Assembly: GCF_018143015.1 (NCBI RefSeq)
Contig: NC_054748.1
Span: forward strand, 15,862,967 to 15,926,966
Direction of reading: 5' to 3'
Source of the DNA: Lytechinus variegatus
Taxonomy: Eukaryota > Echinodermata > Echinoidea > Temnopleuroida > Toxopneustidae
DNA: 64,000 nucleotides
The position numbers were made by a program, and so were the translations under genes. Below are positions 47,105 through 57,450 of the stretch, piece after piece. The notes below the pieces were generated by a model. It had not been told where the DNA came from. It did no database searches and was given only the letters and a program-made list of their open reading frames with translations. Position 1 is the stretch's first letter. Every line of letters begins with the position of its first letter.

Positions 47105-47320
47105 AATAAAAATGATACCTATATTTTATATAACGCTTTTCCCATTATGGTCCAAAGCGCTTAACATCATAATTATTACCCCGGTCATCGGATATTTGTA
47201 TGCCCGCATGCAATGTGTGCATCTTCTCCACTCCCTGGGGAGCATTCCTACAAGACTTCCAAGACTCAATTGCTAGGCTAGGCATACTTCAAAGGCTTTC
47301 GTATCACACCGGGTACCCAT
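47105..47320 (-). mobile_element. Probable SINE/LINE 3' end
   Basis: On the minus strand it ends GTTAAGCGCTTTGGACCAT, then GCGTTATATAAAATATAGG and an AT-rich tail, the style of L2/CR1-mobilised 3' ends. The 5' limit is unclear. Confidence 0.45.
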
Positions 47321-47329
47321 TTGACAAGA

Positions 47330-48565
47330 GGAATAAAGTGTTTATCCCCAAAATATCATGGACATTCCATCTATGAAAAAAGAGGGGCATTCAAGTGGTT
47401 TAACGGTACATTTATATTACGAATTTTAATTGTGCCTCTTAAAAGGCGATGGAGTCTGCTAGTGATGAAACAAATTCTAAAAATAACCTTTAAATCATAT
47501 GAATAGCTTAAGATAATAACCAATTAGAGCTTCACATCGCATTAGAAATGTAGTACATATATCATACTGTATAATCGAGAAAAATAGTTAAATATTGCAA
47601 CTCACGTAGTTCTGCTCCACCGGCAACTATCATAAACCATATCAATAATCAACAAATCATGAAAATAACGAATTTTACTCGTTTCTACAGGTTCCTACCT
47701 TTCGCGTATATTACTATAAATAAATGTGTAAATGTCAGGCATATCAATAGATGAATGATAGCATCACAGAGATCAATACATCAGTCACCAGCTAACTCAT
47801 CGATTCAACTGATGCGTGCGATAGGGTAACATCATGAACATGTTTGACAAGTCTGTTGACAGCAACTGCCTCTCCACAGCTCCAACAACCCGTGTCGATA
47901 TAATATAATTATAAAGCCAAACATAGCTTACATTGTTTTGGAAGCACATTCAGAATATAAAATGGTTTTTTTATACTCCATGCACAATTTCACCTTTTTT
48001 AACCAACAAAGGAAATAACAAAACGAAATGCCATTTTATCATGTTTACCCACAAGAAGGAATCAAATTATCGCATCATGCAGATATCAGTTTCAACAGTT
48101 AAATGCAAGTTAATATGAGGCAACCAAATCAAAATATTAAATGTGTTCCTCTATACGAACAATTTAGATTTTTTTCACTGAAAAAAAAATGGAATCGTGA
48201 AATTCTTTTTACCAAGTATACACACACACAAAAGGGAATAATATCAAAATAGTTTAATGTTATAATGTACGCCAGAGTCACGTTTGAAAATTTCATTATG
48301 GCCAGAATTCACAAAGGTGGTTTCTGCAGAAACCATGGTTTCAAGCATAACCAACTTTGTGGATTCGGGCCTATGTTGCTGAAATGGCTTTTCGATTCGA
48401 TTAGTCGTGGGTGACTGTCATCTAACGGTATCACTTTTATTGGTACTCATGCACAGTATATGTTTCAACGTGTTTGTCAAATGCTGAAAATTTGGAAATG
48501 AATATAGCCATCAACACCTCCCTCAGTTGTGTTGGCTTCGTGATCCCTTCGTCATGTTCGTGGCG
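47330..48565. repeat. Second duplicated segment, copy A
   Basis: Aligns with 60060-61870 (shared: CAACTCACGTAGTTCTGC, CCACCGGCAACT, TCGATTCGATT-GTCGTGGG, CCATCAACACCTCCCTCAG). Copy A lacks the 161-bp hAT MITE and the 419-bp tandem duplication of copy B, and carries a 71-bp palindromic insert at 48301. The candidate exon seen in copy B has lost its start and frame here. Confidence 0.8.
48301..48371. mobile_element. 71-bp palindromic micro-MITE with TATG duplication
   Basis: GGCCAGAATTCACAAAGG-like left end and CTTTGTGGATTCGGGCC right end. TATG flanks it on both sides (48297-48300, 48372-48375) and is single in the duplicate at 61633-61636. Confidence 0.75.
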
Positions 48566-48639
48566 GTACTCGTAAAAATGATAGAAATGGCGGGATATCA
48601 TTTTGCTCACGTCAAATCTGAAAATAAATCCGAACTATT

Positions 48640-48880
48640 CAAACTGGTTAAAGGTCAAGTCCACATCAGAAAAATGTTGATTTGAATCAATAGAGAAAAA
48701 TGAGACAAGCACAATGCTGAAAATTTCATCAAAATCGGATGTAAAATAAGTTATGACATTTCAAAGTTTCGCTTATTTTTAACAAAATATTTGTATGAAC
48801 GAGCCAGTAACATCCAAATGAGAGAGTCGATGATGTCACTCTCTCACTATTTCTTTTGTACATTAATTTCACAATGTCTG
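48640..48880. repeat. Dispersed TTAA MITE-like repeat
   Basis: Starts at GTTAAAGGTCAAGTCCAC and includes ATTTCATCAAAATCGGATG and GAGAGAGTCGATGATGTCAC. I associate this text with an abundant echinoid repeat (from memory). The right end merges with lectin 2 flank at about 48880. Confidence 0.5.
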
Positions 48881-49009
48881 ACTTTCATGTAGGTCTATAT
48901 ACCTGAAAAGCTTTAGTGGAACCAAACGCTTCAGTCCCTGTGCCATCGGCTGTTCCACTGGTGACGTTGGCTGCACTTACTGAGGATGGTGGGCAAACTT
49001 CAACTTACA

Positions 49010-49380
49010 GCGTATTATGTTCAAGATTGTATTGTTAACTTTCTATTGTGTTCATGGCTCATCTCCCCAGTACCTTATTTCGCTGATCAAAAGTTATACC
49101 CCTTCAGGATCCTTACGTTCCTCCCTTTCCAATTCTCTTGTTACCCCCAAAGTTTCCAAGACCTGGGGTTAAAGATCATTTGTTTATTCATACTCGAAGC
49201 TATGGAATAGCCTCCCTCTTAACATCAAACAGTGCTTGACTTCTGAAACTTCCAAAAATTACCTCAAAACATTTCTGTTCAATTCTTCTTAATTTCTCTT
49301 ACAATTTCCTGAAAAGCGCCCTGAGCACTCTACAGAGTGGATTTGGCGCGATATAAGTGTAATTATTATTATTATTATTA
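49010..49380 (+). mobile_element. CR1/L2-like LINE 3' end
   Basis: Encodes SKLWNSLPLNIKQCLTSET then NYLKTFLFNSS and stop. The 3' UTR ends GGCGCGATATAAGTGTAATT plus an ATT tail. Inserted into the 3' flank of lectin 2; absent at 18840-18850. Confidence 0.75.
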
Positions 49381-49848
49381 CTTATTTTTGGATAAAGGTC
49401 CATGTATTTGGAATGAATTACCAATTACAATAAGACAGAGTACAACGCTGAACACTTTTAAAAGAAAAATGAAATCTTTACTATTACATAGGTACCTCTA
49501 AAGTGTAACAGTTTGATATTTTAAATAAGAAATGTATGTGTGTGTGTTTGCTGGTGTTTGATTACGAATGGTGTATGGGTGTTGATGTGGATGGGTGTTA
49601 AATTTAAATGTACTATTTTCAATTTATTTTACTTTGCTACTTTTAATCAACAATTCAATTTTTAAATCTTCTTATCTGTATGGAGATTGGCTCTTTATAT
49701 AAGGCTCAGCCTTTCTGCCTCTCCTAATACTTTCATTTGTATTACTTGTATGTTTTTTTTATCTATAATCCTTTATATGTGTGTATATATCTACATTGTT
49801 ATATGTTTTTTAATGAAAGTATTGAATAAATGAAATGAAATTACAGAT
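49381..49848 (+). mobile_element. Second LINE 3' end with ATGAA tail
   Basis: Encodes WNELPITIRQSTTLNTFKRK followed by a stop, and ends GAATAAATGAAATGAAATT, like the LINE at 33454. Abuts the preceding LINE fragment; together they form one interruption of the duplicated flank. Confidence 0.7.
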
Positions 49849-49874
49849 TAAAACAAAAAATCAAAATCAATGCT

Positions 49875-50129
49875 TTAGATAGCTGCCTTGCAGACGAAAG
49901 GGGCAGTGACGATGTCACACGGCACATCGTTCCAAGGCTTCGCTGCGTCATCTGAGGGGTTCCTGCGCCAGAAAGACACGCAGTTTTCGTTTCCTCCCTC
50001 ATCGTCGGGCTGTGTTGGTTCCCACGAGGCGTAATCATCCGGTGTCCCGTCAGTCCAAACGAAGGGTTCCAAAACCCCATTCGTCGGTTGATGATACCCG
50101 ATCCATAACAATTCACCAATGTATTCCTC
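49875..50129 (-). CDS. Lectin 2 exon 4: C-terminal half of CTLD
   Basis: 85 codons including TAA. The acceptor reads TATTTTTAACAG, in which only TTAACAG is ancestral; the rest comes from the MITE at 50137. Confidence 0.9.
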   Translation of the reverse strand, partial: EEYIGELLWIGYHQPTNGVLEPFVWTDGTPDDYASWEPTQPDDEGGNENCVSFWRRNPSDDAAKPWNDVPCDIVTAPFVCKAAI

Positions 50130-52482
50130 CTGTTAAAAATATTGTTTAACTTTGTGAGCAGCCGATTTAAAAATTCTCAAACCAAGATGAAACATGTGTA
50201 CAGGTGCATGTATTAGAACTCATACACCCTGAAAACAACCATTATTGAGAATGAAACGCTAAAACTACAAGGCAAACCCCGATTTTGTAAATAGGTGTCT
50301 TATAGACGCCTAAATAGTACACATAATTGTAGGTACTGTAAGTGGGACAAAATTAAGATGATGTTTCCGGTCACTTTATATTTCAATTTTTGAAGCACTA
50401 AATATTTATTTTTGAAGGCATTTTTTTCTGGGCTTCATTTTTGTAACATGTCACAGACACAGGTGACAAATGTGACCTTCAAGCTCAGATTTTTTAAAAG
50501 TCAAACCAATGTTAACCAATCACTTTAGGCCAACAACCGAAGTGATAGCAATTAAATACACGATGAATAGCAAAAATAAAAAAAAAAACCTTCATACACA
50601 CCAGTGGTTTTATTTGTGTGTTGGTGTGTTCCAAAACTACGGCCATCGTGAGGAAATAAACCAACCAAGGACAGGGGAAAAATGATCAAAAGTAATTAGG
50701 AGGAAAAGAAAAGTCTTTTTAAAAGAGGCCTGTGACATGGGGCCTTTTAATAGGACCTACTCATGGTATAGGCATTCACCGCAGAAACTCCGGTGTTAAT
50801 TGATTAAACAACAGCCCGAAATCTAAATATGTCCACACCAGAGAAGTGTAAAACAACACCAGTTTGGATTTGGTCAAACACCAGATAGGTATATAACACC
50901 AATTAGTATTAAAACAGCATTGCTCTGATTTAAAACTGGTGTTGTTTCAATACTTCTCTGGTGTTGACAAATATAGATCCCGGGCTGGTGGCAAATCAAC
51001 ACCGGAGTTTTTGCAGTGTATTTAATCGAAGAAATCAGTGACGTCACATTTGATTCATCTTCCTCTCCTATTAGGTCCTATATCAAAATACCGACTAATG
51101 GCGACTATGTTATATTTTCGTCACCCTTAATTAAAATTCGGCTCTGTGTAAAGATGGCAGAGGTAAAAATGTCATTTTTTACCTCTGTCATTTTTACCTC
51201 TGCCATTAATACCTCTGCCATTTTTACCTCTGCCATTTTTACCTCTGCCATTTTTACCTCTGCCATTTTACCTCTGCCATTTTTACCTCTGCCATTTTTA
51301 CCTCTGCCATTTTTACCTCTGCCATTTTTACCTCTGCCATTTTTACCTCTGCCAGTTTTACCTCTGCCATTTTTACATCTGCCATTATTACCTCTGCCAT
51401 TAATACCTCTGCCATTTTTACCTCTGCCATTTTACCTCTGCCATTTTACCTCTGCCATTTTTACTTCTGCCATTTTTACCTCTGCCATTATTACCTCTGC
51501 CATTAATACCTCTGCCATTTTTACCTCTCACATTTTACCTCTGCCATTTTTACCTCTGCCATTTTACCTCTGCCATTTTTACCTCTGCCATTTTACCTCT
51601 GCCATTTTTACCTCTGCCAGTTTTACCTCTGCCATTTTTACATCTGCCATTATTACCTCTGCCATTAATACCTCTGCCATTTTTACCTCTGCCATTTTAC
51701 CTCTGCCATTTTTACTTCTGCCATTTTTACCTCTACCATTATTAACTCTGCCATTAATACCTCTGCCATTTTTACCTCTCCCATTTTACCTCTGCCATTT
51801 TTACCTCTGCCATTTTACCTGACACCAATTAAAATTCTAACCATAGGGACTTACCAAGCTCACCCATAAGTCATAGACGAACGCATTCTCAGCGTCACTG
51901 TGTATTGATACCAAATCCGCTTCCAAACCCGCAATCGTCCGACACGTCGACAAGGCGCTGCCAAAGTTCACTGGATCCCTGAAGTAGCCATAGCACCACC
52001 CCTCATAGTACGACCAGGATTCGGCGCAAGACTTCGTCGGAGTTGTTGGTGTTGCTATTGCTGTTGAGGCCGTCGTTGGAGATGATGCGATTGATGAAAG
52101 CACCGATGGGTTCGTTGAAGGGGTTGGTTGTGTTGTTATAGTTAATGAAGTAAGGGTTGCTGGTGTCGATGTGAATGTTGACATGGTTAATAAGGGTGCT
52201 GGTGTTGATGTAGTTGGTGTTGATGATGGTGTTGATAGTGTCGAGATGGATGTGGTTGTTTGAGATGATTGGGTTTTGTTAGTTGATGAGAGGTTCTTAG
52301 GTTTTGTAGGGGATGGCAGAGTTGTTGGAGTTAATGAGATCTGTGTTGGAGATGCTGAGATCGCATCAGCTCCTATTAATAAAAATACAAATGAGACTCG
52401 CATCAGATTATTTGGGTATATATGTATAAATTATATAAATTATATATATATATACATATACATGCATACATACATAAATACA

Positions 52483-52544
<62 letters not shown>

Positions 52545-55500
52545 ATGTGTATTATATATATGTATATATATAATTCAAGGGGCCCTCAGCACAACCAGTA
52601 GGCAGGTACTCATCATTTAGCATGTTTAGTGTAAATAAACTTGGAAGACAGAAATAACGACGAGTGAGACGTAGCTCTCAGGTTTCCACACACACACACA
52701 AATATATATCTATATATATATATTGTAAAGAAATGGATGAAGAGAACAATGGTAGGCGTAGTTTAAATCAAGGTTCCCCAGAGCTTTCTACCCTTTGGAA
52801 AAATTGGTGATCCAGCTTTGATCCATGCAGCTGAGGCATGGCGGCTTGTCATTGTTCTAAACCCACCTTCACCCGACAAAGGAAATTATAATTGGTATAG
52901 TGTCGAAAATCTGTCTATCTGACGGTCAATCGAATTGGGTTCGGCCTAGCCACTAACCCGTCTCTGTGGTCTAGTGGTTAAGGCACCGGCGTTCAAAGCT
53001 GGGGGCCCTGGTTCGATTCCCGGCAGAGACATTTTTCGGCATCACCAATTTTTCCAAAGGGTAGTAGAAAGCTCTGGGGAACCTTGATTTAAACTACGCC
53101 TACCATTGTTCTCTTCATCCATTTCTTTACAATATTTAAATAAAAAAGAGTTGCCAAAAACTGTTGTACATGTATAACTTTACACATTTATAAATATATT
53201 ATATATGTGTGTAAATGTCATCATTGAACCACAAGTTTAATCTGAAATGTTTGTGTTCAAAAGTAATTAGCACAAATACGAAATGATTTTGTCAATATGT
53301 CTAAAATAAGAAGATTTTGGGAAAAAATGACACCTAAATATTTTTCAGCTCCTGATGACAATGCAATTTGGCAAAGAGGCATGACATACTTGTTTGTTAT
53401 CAAATTTGTCTTGATAACACAAATAAGTTATAAGATATAGTAAATTTTATGATGTGTTGGCAAGTGTCAACTTTTCTTTGATGTACCTGGGTGCATTGGC
53501 GGAAATCCCAGGGGGGACGTGTCCCCCCCTACTCAAATGTCCCCCTACTATTTTGGGTCTTTGGTGATGCTAAGAAATATCTCACTCAAAATGTGAATAA
53601 AACGTGCGTTTTTGGATGAGATGACCTTTTTTTTTGCTTGTCAAATTTTCCAGACCCTTGTCCCCCCTACCTTTTGGGAGAGATTTCCGCCCCTGCCTGG
53701 GTGTATGTAAACTACTGGCCTCAACAGTATATATACATGCATATATACCTTATTTGAAAATAAGAAACGTGTACCTGGGAGAAGGCATACGAACGTTGCA
53801 GAACCAGCGTTCATTCTCATCACATTTTTTGCAGGTACTGGTAGCAAACTGATGACGTCACCATTGGCCGACCTTATGGAACCGCACGTGGCTCGGCAGG
53901 AGTTCGGCGCCACTTCGGTAACTGTCATGACTGTAACGGAAATAATGCATTGCCAAATAATGCAGTACACGTATAGACAATATCAGTTATTTTACCCCGC
54001 TTTTAAAGTTACTGATTAGGAGAATTTTACAGACCAAATGACGCACCATTGTAAGATATAATTTGTCCCTCAGATGACCCTCCTTAATATGATTAAAGTG
54101 ACTTAAATTTCATACTTAATTCATATTTATGTAACCGAGGATACTTTTTATATAACATTGTGATGCATATAAGTATGCCATAGTGACATTTGGTTTATAT
54201 CACATTTGTATGTCACGCATAACTGTGTCAAATGTCACAATATTGCTGTTCTACACGTAGTTAGTTCGACCCCCTTATGAATGCCATTTGACTCAAATTA
54301 GCGAGTCATTTTGACTTTCACTTCGTTTACAAGGGGCCATTCAGGAGACAAGTTAACGGTGAACCTCGAAAAGTTTAGTTTTAATGTTGGTTCAACACAA
54401 GTGGATGTTATTGAAGCGCCTTTATTTATTGTTACGTTAACTCTGAAATAGCGTTATGTTTAATTTTTTTATGTAGGCCTAATCATTACACCTCATGCAT
54501 GTCATGTGGTCATCTTTGACAAAAGTGGTTTGATTAGATTTCCGTTTTACAGTTTGTACATATTAAACGTAACATAACAAAGTAAAAATATTTCATAATA
54601 TCGTATAAAACAAAATATAGATTTAAGGAACGCAATTCAAAAATAAAATTTCCAGAGAATTTTAGAATGAAAAACGGAAGGGCTTTCCGAAACGCAAAGT
54701 TTGAACAAAGGCAACCCATAACTTAGATTCATTACATAGATCAAGGTCGTATAACGTCTAGTTATTGTATTATATGGTTGAAAGATATTGATATTTAGTT
54801 AAATCATAACTGAATTATGCTGTTTATTATTAGACACCAATGATTACCCTGGTTGTAATATGTATAAGTAATAAACCATTTTTTTTTATCTCCTGAATAG
54901 CGCCACCTATATCCATTATGCTGATGTGAATAGAATTATTTTACATTGCATTCTTTGAGTTATATATTTGCAATCGAATGATCTTCTCTGACCTTAAAGA
55001 GAATGTTCATCCCACCAATACAGTAGAAATAAAGAAAAAATAAAAATAGTGTAACACTGAAAATGTTATCAAAATCAGTAAGATCCGTTATGAAGAAGGA
55101 AAATTAAATGACATTTTTAAATTTCAATTATACCACCCCCCCCCCCCCCTCCCGTCACAATTATTCGGATTGAGCAGGAATCGAGCATAACCAGCCGGAA
55201 TGAAGTACTTTCAAAATTCGTGCCACATTCGGGAGGGAATTTGAAATTTTCACTACTTTTGCAAAAATGTCTTAATTTTTTGCGACATGACCGGGTGACT
55301 TCTACTGCCAAACGACGTTACAACAGCAGCTGGCCGCGTTTTATGCGATTCGGTTTTCTCTAGAATGTGATTAGAATGCATCGAATGCTCTTAGAATGTC
55401 GTAAGAATATCTAGAATGCAGTCAGAGAGCAGTCAGAATGCACTCCGAATGTCGTTCGATATTTCTCCACTTCGAATGCACTTCGAAAGTTTTGAACATG

Positions 55501-56224
55501 AGCAAAACATTCGGGCCGGTCACAAGAATGGACCTGATTGTCTGGAATGCACTCAGAATGCAGTCCGAATTGTTAGAATGCGCTTCGAATATCCAGGAAA
55601 GTCCCAAGAATTTTCATTCCAACGGCATTCCGGCTCATTCCGCCTCTAGTGTGACGAGGGTTTTAATTTCACAAAACGGTCGGTATACAAATGAGGGGAC
55701 CAATAAAAATATTCCACTTACTCTTCATTTTGTTTTTTGATATATGACATGTTTAAATTTGTCTTCATTATAGTGTGAAACAAAGTTTCATTTCTCCTTA
55801 AAAATATGATAATTCAAAGAAGAGTTTCTTAATGCCAAATCAAAAAAAATATGTAATATCACATAATTTAGTTTCTATATCACAATTCTCAACTTTTTTG
55901 TATCTCCTTCACAAATGCACATCAAATACAAAAATCAAATATGGTTACAGATCAGATACATATTAATTCATAAATATTGTGCAATGACATGATTTTAGGA
56001 ATAAAGGACCTGTATCAAATAATTTCAAATGATTTGAAATTATTTCATACAGGCGCTTCTTATCAAATACGTATGGAAGTAAGTGAGTGGGAATCAGTAA
56101 TAAACACTGTTTGTAGAGAGTAGACCACCTAGCTAATTCTAGGTAATAAAAAAGAGAATAGACACTTACCTACGAATGCAATTATAACAGCCAATATTTC
56201 TCCAACGAACACAGTAGGAGCCAT
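49875..56224 (-). CDS. C-type lectin 2: secreted, mucin-like stalk, QPD/WND-type CTLD
   Basis: Four exons on the minus strand: 56224-56170, 53930-53775, 52372-51855, 50129-49875, phases 1, 1, 0; total 327 residues. Signal peptide GEILAVIIAFVVMTV; Cys block NSCRATCGS...TFVCLLPG; Ser/Thr/Pro stalk about residues 71-183; CTLD about 184-327 with SCAESWSYYEGWCY, WIGYHQ, WTDGTPDDY, TQPDD, ENCVSFW, PWNDVPCD and FVCKAAI. Both the QPD and WND motifs of the calcium/sugar site are intact, so galactose-type binding is predicted. It is the paralogue of lectin 1, with a stalk 21 codons shorter and 3 codons longer at the loop before WND. Introns hold a TTAA MITE, a foldback MITE, a minisatellite, a TA microsatellite, a tRNA-bearing palindrome and a hAT MITE. 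Confidence 0.9.
50137..50524. mobile_element. piggyBac-like MITE (copy 2) abutting a splice acceptor
   Basis: Closely matches 1974-2348. TTAA at 50133-50136; TTAG (one change) at 50525-50528. Lectin 1 keeps the empty site (CTCCTGTTAAGCC at 19124-19136). The inner border is only 7 bp from lectin 2 exon 4. Confidence 0.85.
50765..51020. mobile_element. AACACC-type foldback MITE (copy 2)
   Basis: Inverted arms: TGTCCACACCAGAGAAGTGT and AAACTGGTGTTGTTTCAATA, then TCCCGGGCTGGTG and AACACCGGAG. Same family as at 20140, but in a different intron, so an independent insertion. Confidence 0.6.
51160..51830. repeat. Minisatellite TTTTTACCTCTGCCA with higher-order repeat
   Basis: About 45 units of 14-16 bp in lectin 2 intron 3. 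Variant units (CCAGTTTTACC, TTTTTACATC, CCATTATTACC, CCATTAATACC) recur in the same order about 265 bp apart (51351 and 51616), so blocks were duplicated as sets. A faint trace of the same motif is at 14630-14690. Confidence 0.9.
51855..52372 (-). CDS. Lectin 2 exon 3: Ser/Thr stalk and N-terminal CTLD
   Basis: Acceptor ATTAATAG, donor AGCTTG|GTAAGT, 518 bp. About 112 stalk residues and 60 CTLD residues ending VYDLWVSL. Confidence 0.9.
52435..52572. repeat. TA/ATAC microsatellite
   Basis: Mostly uninterrupted AT dinucleotides from 52488 to 52540, with ATAC variants on the left and TATG variants on the right. Confidence 0.9.
52960..53030 (+). tRNA. tRNA-like gene, anticodon UCA by standard folding (Glu/Asp-like body)
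   Basis: Folds as a full cloverleaf: acceptor GTCTCTG/CAGAGAC (7 of 7), D stem GTCT/AGGC with loop AGTGGTTA, anticodon stem CCGGC/GCTGG (one GU pair) with loop GTTCAAA, 4-nt variable loop, T stem CCTGG/CCCGG (one mismatch) with loop TTCGATT. Box A TGGTCTAGTGG and box B GGTTCGATTCC are intact, and a T5 pol III terminator follows at 53032-53036. Positions 34-36 are TCA, which would read UGA; it is not tRNA-Sec, which is longer. A TTC (Glu) reading would need a shifted loop. Could be a mobile tRNA pseudogene. Confidence 0.6.
53032..53036 (+). terminator. Pol III T5 terminator after tRNA-like gene
   Basis: TTTTT one base after the 3' end of the tRNA-like fold and before the right arm begins. Confidence 0.6.
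53494..53695. mobile_element. hAT-type MITE (202 bp) with 8-bp duplication CCTGGGTG
   Basis: Exact 8-bp duplication at 53486-53493 and 53696-53703. Ends CATTGGCGGAAATC and GATTTCCGCCCCTG are inverted. Related to the element at 61340 (both contain TTTTTGCTTGTCAAA). Confidence 0.85.
53775..53930 (-). CDS. Lectin 2 exon 2: end of signal peptide and Cys block
   Basis: Acceptor TTCCGTTACAG, donor CTCCCAG|GTACAC, 156 bp, phase 1 to 1; three codons shorter than the lectin 1 exon. Confidence 0.85.
55132..55660. mobile_element. Non-autonomous DNA element rich in GAATGC repeats
   Basis: Begins with a C run and CCCGTCACAATTATTCGG, ends CGCCTCTAGTGTGACGAGGG (inverted CCCTC-GTCACA ends). AGAATGCA-TC-GAATG motifs recur inside in both orientations. 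Absent from lectin 1 intron 1. The flanks TTTAAATTTCA and TTTTAATTTCA may be a 9-10 bp duplication. Confidence 0.6.
56170..56224 (-). CDS. Lectin 2 exon 1: start codon and signal peptide
   Basis: MAPTVFVGEILAVIIAFV then donor GTAG|GTAAGT, phase 1, as in lectin 1. Confidence 0.85.
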
Positions 56225-56782
56225 TTTTGCAGTAATTGTACGCCCTACGATGCTGCACGAAGACTCCAATGGACACTTTCCTTGAAGTCTTTTCTTGGAC
56301 TAGTTCATGAAAAACATATTCTGAAAAAGTTAATGACAGTCTATCCAGTGGAAAATTAATGAATATGCCTACGTAAAAAGGGCGAGGACACTTAATATGT
56401 GACGCGTGATACCATTTGTATTGCAATTTTGTAATAGATCCCACGATATCTTCTAATTTATCCTGTTACCTTGCTCGTGTCGTTTCACCATCCTTAATTG
56501 TTCAATATCTACCATCGTCACGTCTCGTTCGAATTGATTAAAAATACAATGATTTCTGTTTCTTTTCTTTCATAATATATAACTTGAATGTATAGTAGCA
56601 AAACTGATTAAGGTTTTCAAAGGTCAAATCGGGTAACGTTTTGGAAGAATATTTTGTTGAAAACCGGGGGAAAACAGCAATACATGTACAAAAACTCCGA
56701 TAATATTTTCACGAAAAATAAGAGAGAAATAAATGGTGTTGATAAGAAATTTCTATGTAATGATATAACTCCGCTGCACATA

Positions 56783-57285
56783 TAAACGTGAATTCTTTTA
56801 AGAGACAAATCAAGACCATCGGGGAGAAAAAAAAGAATTTCTTATAAACGTATTTTCAAGAAAGCTGTAAAAAAAAATACGTTAATAAAATGAAATGTGA
56901 ACTTTTAATACTGATAGATGCTCTTTATTCGTTTTTATCTGATGAAACTAAAGGGCATTGGTATAAATATATGTGTATTTGGGGGGGATAAGGGCCCTGT
57001 CCCCAAAAGAAATGTTTCACGACAGAAAAAAAAGATATAGAAAAAAGGTAGATGTGATATATAAAATAATTTTTTCTTAAAAGTATATCGGGATCTGTTA
57101 CATCATTTTATTTTTTATTTAAAAAGCCAAAATTTTTGCTCGTTCGCTTCAGTTAACCGCAGCTTTATAGAAATTACGTTCTACACTCCATGTACGCCCC
57201 CCTCAAATTTTGAAGGTCGTTACCTTACTGACAAAGAAATATTCTACCATCGACATAGTGTAAAAAAAAAGGGCTCGCGACAATC
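56783..57285. other. Insertion of unknown type in lectin 2 upstream flank
   Basis: About 500 bp absent from the lectin 1 flank (junction near 30674). No termini, coding sense or relatives recognised. Confidence 0.4.
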
Positions 57286-57340
57286 TGGAGAATATGGACA
57301 TAACGAAAATAATAATAATGATAATAATACATATAATGAA

Positions 57341-57450
57341 GCTAGCCTCATATCCATGGAGGACTATCTATTGTTACTGGGGATGCTGTGACAATGCTAA
57401 GCACCCCCAGTAACAATAGAATAATACTCCGTGGATAGGTCCATGGCTAT
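57341..57450. repeat. Palindrome upstream of lectin 2
   Basis: Diverged counterpart of the palindrome at 30727-30842; arms still pair over most of their length (GCTAGCC...CTATTGTTACTGGGG and complement). Confidence 0.8.

Larger units (their letters stand above)
52720..53135. mobile_element. Foldback element carrying a tRNA-like gene
   Basis: The left arm 52720-52811 and right arm 53041-53135 are reverse complements, identical except for one 3-bp indel. Between them lie a 148-bp spacer and a 71-nt tRNA-like sequence. Outer borders are in TA-rich DNA (a TA duplication is possible but cannot be told from the microsatellite). Located in lectin 2 intron 2; no second copy in this window. Confidence 0.75.

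Noticed and set aside
51016-51822. 268-codon frame with LPLPFLPLP repeats
   Set aside because: It is a translation of the 15-bp minisatellite in a lectin intron; the codon pattern follows the repeat unit and there are no splice or start signals.
51160-51830. CRISPR-like array
   Set aside because: Units are contiguous without unique spacers and the genome is eukaryotic; it is a minisatellite.
52960-53030. Selenocysteine tRNA, because of the UCA anticodon
   Set aside because: tRNA-Sec is about 90 nt with a long variable arm; this is 71 nt with a 4-nt variable loop.
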